Positions 58,430 through 64,000 of a stretch of 64,000 bases of DNA are shown in pieces; the first letter of the stretch is position 1, and each line of letters opens with the position of its first letter. The stretch spans positions 1 to 64,000 of the forward strand of contig JAENRP010000147.1 in assembly GCA_024741835.1 (NCBI GenBank), read 5' to 3'. The position numbers were made by a program, and so were the translations under genes. Origin of the DNA: Diplocarpon mali (lineage: Eukaryota; Ascomycota; Leotiomycetes; Helotiales; Drepanopezizaceae). The notes below the pieces were generated by a model. It did not search any database. It saw nothing but the letters and a program-made list of their open reading frames with translations, and was not told the origin of the DNA.

Positions 58430-58715
58430 CTGTCGGGGAACAGGTCATGATCACGCGCGAGCCAGGGAATCCGTACGATTCGAATGCTATTCGCATCAAC
58501 AATGTGCATGGTACACGAACCGGACACCTCCCCCTGGAATCTGGCGAGCAAGCTGGCGCCGTTTTTGATATGTCCTTCTGTCTATGTGGTGGTCACTGGC
58601 ACGTACTGATGGCCACAGGATGCGAGAACCATCGGGCTCGAAGGCATCATCCCCCCGAGAGAGCGGATGTCTTGCCCAGGCCTGACCAAAGCTCCCCCTT
58701 CCTGCCCAGCAAGGA
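58430..58715 (+). pseudogene. Orphan HIRAN-domain fragment of a Rad5/HLTF-type SNF2 helicase
   Basis: Reading from about 58430 gives LTVGEQVMITREPGNPYDSN, AIRINNVHGTRTGHLP, the core of a HIRAN domain (family text: GExVxxxREPxNPYDxNAIRV, GxxxGHxPR). After an interval that could be a short intron (gtttttgat at 58560 to ccacag at 58619) the text goes on DARTIGLEGII, the next conserved segment of the same domain. No ATPase, RING or helicase motif is found downstream, and no start codon context upstream, so this is a broken or captured piece of a gene whose full copy must be elsewhere. In the complete proteins HIRAN binds 3' DNA ends at stalled forks. Confidence 0.6.
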
Positions 58716-59534
58716 CAAGAGCGGCGTGGACTCAGCAGGGTTGAGCGCGGCTACCGCTGTCGAGGTTTCTCGACTACACCCAGCCCGACCCGCCGCGGCT
58801 GGCACCTCTCGGCCAGCAGATCCGATCTCTTGAAGAATGCATGGCTCAGGGGCGTCCCCTCGCCTAGCTGTTTACTCTGCACGTGCACACACCAACCCCC
58901 TCTCCCAAGCTCGTAACCGCTGCACGCGCGTCGAGACGGGTACACCTCGGCTGCGTGTGGACAGCCGAGACCTTCGATCCGAGCCGAGTCAATGAAGGTA
59001 GCAAGCCGACGCTGGCCTGCACAGCCGTCCTCTCGGCTTCCTCGCGCGATCAGCGACACACGCTTCATCTACTCGGGCGAGCGACGTCAAGACCCATTCT
59101 GAATCGGCGGCGTGGGTAAGAATGCCTCCGGCTGGCTGTGCCCCCCCCCAGCCACGCCTCTTCCTCTCTCTCCTGTGACTTGCAACTACCTCCCCGCATC
59201 GTCTACCTGCGGACGTGATGTGGCGTCACTGCGACGGCGACGGCTTGAGCTCTCCAGGACACCTTGTTGACACCAGAGTACGCGCTAGCGAGATAGATGC
59301 TTCTGCTGGTGCGCGCGGAGCTCGAGCCATGCCGGCCTGCGCTGCCCGAGTCTTCCCGCTCGCGCTGCATCTCCTCCCCGGGGATCAGGTCTGCGAGGGC
59401 CCTGACTCTGCACACGACGTGCGGCAGTGGGGATCTCGGACGTATCCTCTGGTGCTGTCGAGGGGCGTTTGGGAAGAGGCTGGTCGGTTCTGGTGTTGAG
59501 TAGGTGTTAGGCTTCGGTGGTGTGTGTTTGGATG
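58716..59534. other. GC-rich gene-free sequence
   Basis: Follows the HIRAN fragment; short Ala/Arg-rich frames on both strands, no family. Confidence 0.35.
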
Positions 59535-60256
59535 TATTTGGTTGGATGTATTGGTTGGATATATTGGCCCTATATATTGGCCCTATATATTGGCTGGATA
59601 TATTGGCTGTATATATTGGCTGTATATATTGGTTGTATATATTGGTTGTATATACTTAACTTTATATATTGGCTGTATATATTGGTTGTATATACTTAAC
59701 TTTATATATTGGCTGTATATGTTTGCTGTATATATTGGCTGTATATATTGGCTGTATATATTGGTTGTATATATTGGCTGTATGTATTTGGCTATATGTA
59801 TTTGGCTCTATATACTTAACTTTATGTATTGGCTATATGTATTGGCTATATGTATTGGCTATATGTATTGGCTATATGTATTGGCTGTATATACTGGCTG
59901 TATATATTGGCTATATGTATTGGCTGCATATATTTGGCTGTATATATTAGCTGTATATACTTAACTTTATATATTGGTTGGATATATTGGTTGGATATAT
60001 TGGTTGAATATATTGGCTACATGTATTTGGCTACATATATTGGCTGTATATGTTTGCTGTATATATTGGTTGTATATATTGGCGGTATATATTGGCTGTA
60101 TATATTGGCTGTATGTATTTGGCTGTATATACTTAACTTTATATATTGGCTGTATATACTGGCTGTATATATTGGCTATATATACTTAACTTTATGTATT
60201 GGCTACATGTACTTGGCTACATATATTGGCTGTATATATTGCCTGTACATACTTGC
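59535..60256. repeat. 13-bp minisatellite, about 55 copies
   Basis: Unit ttggctgtatata (13 bp) with variants ttggttgtatata, ttggctatatgta and 14-bp units cttaactttatata, over about 720 bp. Because 13 is not a multiple of three and no unit phase gives a stop on the plus strand, the array is open in several frames, encoding hydrophobic IYWLYIL-type repeats of 13 residues. These are artefacts unless transcription shows otherwise. Confidence 0.95.
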
Positions 60257-61592
60257 CCCTCTTCCTCTACGACTCGCAAGCCCGCACAGTCGTATCATCA
60301 CACCCGTCCATACGAAAGCACTCGGCGCCGCGTCTTGATGGCTTGATGGATCCCAGCTTCCCGGCATCCAGTACGCGCGCTCTCCTTGCCAGAAGTGAGA
60401 AACGAGCGGGCATGGCAGCCTCATTGGCGCATGAGCCTCTGGATGCAACCTGTCAGTGGTGGGCCGCGGCTCTGGTCGTCGCCCGTCGTCACGTCTCGCA
60501 TCACTCCCGACCGAATTCGAAGCCGTTCTTTTGAAATGCACACCTCCCGCAGCGAGATTCCGTGCGACGGCATCCGTGCAGGATTCCATTCCGATGCTAC
60601 GATCTGTTGAGTTGAGGGCCTGGAACAAGACAGCTTACCCCGGAGAAGGGCGAAGTAGCATTGGCAGCCACAGCAAGAACGACAGCAGCTCAAGCTCGGG
60701 AGTCCGACGCAATACAGACGAACCGCCTCTGAAATAAAAGGAGCTGCGCCGGGTGAACCCCGCGCGCGGGTGCAGGTGTGGCGCGACTGCGAAGGACGGG
60801 GGTACCGACCTGTTTATAGTCGGTCAGGGACCGGACTCGACTGAACCTTGCGATCTGGGTCCTCGGGGCCTGGCTCATGCTTTACAGGCGAAGAAGATGA
60901 CAGGTTCGGGAGGAGAGAAAGACAAATCGTTCACCGATCAAAGGGACATGGTCACCATGGAGAGACAAAAGCACGTTTCACCACGTCGGCGTTTCGAGGA
61001 GAGATCCGGAGAAGCCTCGGGAGGATTATCTCACTCCGACCAGCTGTCGGTCAAGTGACCTCTGCGACGCATCCAAGCTTTCTTCCTATCTGGAGACCTC
61101 TTTTGCGGCGCCATAAACTGGCAGCTCCGAGCATCGCTCCCACGCTGGGAGATAGCTGGACTCCTGGCCCCCCTGCTGGTCACGTTGAATCGAAGCGGTG
61201 GTTCGCACCAGGGGCTTGTGGGAACTGTGGCTAGGCGGACGCAGCAACCGTGTGAGCGGTACACATTGGTGATGTAGATGCGGTTTCCCCTTCTGAGATT
61301 CAAACCTGTTTTGGCAGAGCCAGTGTTCTCAGGACTAGATCCGAGAGTCGTGTATTTGTACCGTCTAGCCAATGTGTGACCTTGTCAAGAGCTTGGTTGT
61401 TGGGCGGTACCAGCGGTCTTTGGAGGTGGGGAGTAGGCTTCTCTCGAGAATGAATAGTACGGATGCTTGCTGGACGGTAGAGATACTATATAACTGACTG
61501 ACGTAGACATGTACTAGGTCGTCCGCTCAACCTGTCTACACCAAAGCCCTTTTTAAACATCTAGAAACGGCCTCGTTGCATTGCCCTACACA
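60257..61592. other. Gene-free stretch between minisatellite and EamA gene
   Basis: Several overlapping short frames, none with a known family. The right end is 3' flank of the transporter gene. Confidence 0.4.
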
Positions 61593-62730
61593 TCATACTA
61601 GCCTCTCCCTCCCAGCACGGCTTCCCTCCGGATCTAATTGCAATACACCCTCATCCTCAGCCCGAACTGTCCTCCTCTCCTCTTCCTCAACCTCCTCGTA
61701 GAGTTCCAACTCCTCCCCGAGCAAACCCGCCCCCTCCTCCGCACTGTCCCTCCCCCCCCTCTGATCCCCCTCCTCCTTCCCCTCCCCCTCCCCCTCCTCT
61801 CTGCGCCCGATGATCACGTTCCCCGCAACCAGCAGCCCTGCCCCCACGAACCACAGCGGGGGCAGCGATTCCGAGAAAATGAGCCAGCCAAGCACGGCTG
61901 TGATCATGAAGTTCGCAGATGTGTTCAGGATACTGACTTGCGTGGTGGAGGTCCCCCGCGCGAGCGCTTTGGTGAAGAGCGTCCACATGATGCCGTTGAA
62001 GATCAGGTTGAGGCCGAAAAACATCTGGGAAGGGGTCAGCTCCTCTGAAGAGTATGGGAGACGTGGACGACGTACTGCTCTCACTACGACCTCGACGCCG
62101 CCCTCCATGTTCCCTAGGCCGAAGAGATCGGCAACCCGTGTCGAGAAGGAAGCTGTCAATTCCGTGGTCGTTCTGCGAGGCCTGGTTAGTATATTTCCCG
62201 GAGAGAGCATGTGTAGCACGGCGAACCAGCTGGCAATGGCGTCCAGGCCACGCGCTTTGCGCAGAGGGGACAGGGAATTCCATAGACCCCTTCTCACGTA
62301 TCCTTTCCCGCCTTCCCTGCTCCCCTCGCTTTACCACAACATCATGTCGAGCCCCGGGCGCATAACATCCCCCCCCTTCTAACCCCCTATCAAAGGGCAA
62401 AGAAAGAAGGACCTACAATTTCGCAAACACCCCGTTGAAAGCCGCACACCCACCACTCGCAATCGCCAGCACGATCCACTGCGTTTTCCTGCTCGGTATT
62501 TCCATCTCTGTGGCCGTGTCCTGCCCAGTATCCTGTCCTGGATTCGGCGGCGAGAAGAGGTGAGGTTCCGATAGAGTTGCTGCCGGCTTGGCGCTGGGGT
62601 GATGCTGCAGGAGGGGGGTATGTTCGGACTCAGGTTCCGGGTTGGGTGTTGACATTACCGGAGGGGATGATTCCTGGGCCAGGGGTGTTGCGGCGCCTCT
62701 GGGCACCCGTTGGCGGAGGATGGGTGGCAT
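61593..62730 (-). CDS. EamA/DMT-superfamily membrane protein (TMEM42-like), 280 aa
   Basis: Minus strand, exons 62730-62417, 62172-62076 and 62024-61593. A ~100-residue Pro-rich cytosolic head (PPILRQRVPRGAA, EHTPLLQHH) leads to the first membrane helix WIVLAIASGGCAAFNGVFAK, then MFFGLNLIFNGIMWTLFTKA, NTSANFMITAVLGWLIFSE and LWFVGAGLLVAGNVIIGRR, the single EamA unit typical of TMEM42-type proteins. The C-terminal tail is strongly acidic (EEVEEEERR). Substrate is unknown; DMT members move small metabolites or nucleotide sugars. The start MPPILRQRV is preferred; an in-frame upstream Met at 62817 would add 29 residues. Acceptor of intron 2 was placed at cccag 62025 so that RA joins MFFGLNL. Confidence 0.82.
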
Positions 62731-63396
62731 GTTCGTGGGGTGGAGAGAGAGGGAGTGAATCGGGATGGCCCGTGTTGGTGAGGAACCCTCGGTTTTCAAG
62801 GACTGATAACTGAGCATTCAATGCCGAAATATGCTCAACTCATCGATTACAAGGATGGTACGTGGAACCAGGGGTCTAGATACCATGGGGCTGGATGAAT
62901 GTCTTTGTAATCCCAGGTACATCTTTTGGCGTAATATCAAGACCGCTTTCGAGAACGAGTTATGATAAAAAGAGATCAAATTATGCGGCGTCACTATAAT
63001 CACCATGAATAAGTTGTATTGTTGGACAATGCCACCGTAAGGCTTTCCGAGGAAAAAAATAATTGAGGTTCTTGCTTCATGTCGAGATGATCGTTCCTAG
63101 AACTAGGAGCAAATAATCCTGCCTCGGCACATCCAGCCCATACCGTAGAAACGCCCCCGATCCATGAACACCATATAAGTCCCTGATTTCTATCCTGCCG
63201 CTTAGAGGGCGGTGTATCAATCTGTGAAGCTGGGCCCGTCAAAGGGAAGCGTATCAGAGCCATAGCTTGCCGCCGATGAAGAGCAGCCTGTCAACCTCGA
63301 ATGAAAATATGCGCGCAGATAGTCTGTTCTCCAACCAAATCGACACATCTCAGCAAATACTGGCCATCGAGATGTATAGTCATCAACTTCGGCCTA
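62731..63396. other. Intergenic between EamA gene and TFIIA subunit
   Basis: About 670 bp with no supported gene; promoter of the EamA gene and 3' flank of TOA2, both on the minus strand. Confidence 0.4.
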
Positions 63397-63848
63397 CTAT
63401 TGGGGATCGCCAGGTCTCTTGCTGTTACAGCTCACGATCTTGACCTTATCCGCTTGGACCGTCTGGCTCGAGTTTTCCATCTTGAAAGTAACATCCTTGA
63501 TCAAGAATGTCCACACCTCGTCGCAGAAACGGTATGTATCGAGATGGCCCTTCATTATTAGCCTTGCGCCCTTCCCCTCATGCTGGTAGCCCAGGCCGTA
63601 CCTTGAACGTCAAGCGCGCCTTGACCTTGTCAGCCAGGACCTCAGTAATGCTCCGATCGAAATTCGCCAGGATCTTCATGGCGAGCTGAGGCTCGATGCG
63701 GCGTTCACTGATCAGGTCGTCCAAGGTGTCCGTCAGAGCCATGCCGATGCTGTAAAGGTCAGTATGGGTAGCAACTGGTTTGTAGAGCAAAGGCACAGTA
63801 CCTGCTACGGCGGTAGAGCTCGTAAAAGGACTGCCCGGTCGTCGCCAT
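63397..63848 (-). CDS. TOA2: Transcription factor IIA small (gamma) subunit, 115 aa
   Basis: Minus strand, exons 63848-63802, 63749-63602 and 63549-63397. [58 protein letters not shown] and the beta-barrel part [33 protein letters not shown] are the full TFIIA-gamma sequence. With the large subunit it binds TBP at promoters and stabilises the preinitiation complex. Splice sites and length are normal. Its promoter reaches the right end of the window. Confidence 0.96.
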
Positions 63849-64000
63849 TATTACTGTGTGGTGCGATGCGACGTGGTACGAGCGAGTTGTCTACTATACA
63901 CAAGGCGCGACTAATATGGCTGGGCGGCTGACGTAGCTTTGGCGCTAAGCGCTTACTACGGCGGCCTGCATTATGAGTGAAGCTTGGTGGTTGACCACTT
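63849..64000. promoter_or_regulatory. Upstream region of TOA2, truncated by window end
   Basis: Only 152 bp before the TOA2 start are in the window; no further gene seen. Confidence 0.4.

Noticed and set aside
59524..60338. Membrane-protein-like frames of WLYIL repeats
   Set aside because: They are translations of a 13-bp minisatellite in different frames.
61687..62400. 237-aa minus-strand frame
   Set aside because: Another frame of the EamA gene; the splicing model with MFFGLNLIFNGIMW explains the conservation.

Overview
This window is nuclear DNA of a filamentous ascomycete (Pezizomycotina). Coding genes carry short introns (about 48-340 nt) with fungal GT-AG or GC-AG borders, and several families are typical of such fungi: an AA9 lytic polysaccharide monooxygenase, a histone H4 variant with a divergent tail, Svf1, a Hal4-type kinase and a peroxisomal D-amino-acid oxidase. 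No class-level assignment is secure. All gene models below were spliced by hand, checked for reading phase at every junction, and judged against remembered family motifs; no database search was run.

Layout. (1) 1-15 kb: a dimeric 202-bp satellite, an OTU-domain deubiquitinase (minus), a D-amino-acid oxidase (plus), an intron-containing tRNA-Val(AAC), and a large single-exon basic, disordered protein (minus). (2) About 14.2-26.5 kb: a long AT-richer stretch with microsatellites, inverted repeats and only a weak secreted-protein candidate. (3) 26.5-32.2 kb: two IFI6/ISG12-like genes, one broken by a stop and one apparently missing its ancestral start codon, followed by two further broken reading frames. 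Several of these lesions look like TGG to TGA changes. (4) 34.6-50.1 kb: a compact housekeeping block, mostly on the minus strand: TVP15, AA9 LPMO with a degenerate Ser/Thr-rich downstream region, HSP10, a divergent Pmp3-like peptide (plus), histone H4 variant, Svf1, a nitrilase-family hydrolase, and mitochondrial uL11 (plus). (5) 50-64 kb: a Hal4/Hal5-type kinase, an orphan HIRAN-domain fragment, a 13-bp minisatellite of about 720 bp, an EamA/DMT membrane protein, and the TFIIA small subunit.

The genes do not form an obvious biosynthetic cluster; most are independent housekeeping or stress functions (protein folding, Golgi trafficking, chromatin, transcription initiation, lipid/stress survival). 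The most distinctive features are the degenerating IFI6-like pair, the H4 variant with a 16-nt microexon and a GC-AG intron, the apparent excess of GC-AG introns (3 of about 36 introns modelled), microexons and an intron directly after an ATG, and the orphan HIRAN piece beside a minisatellite.
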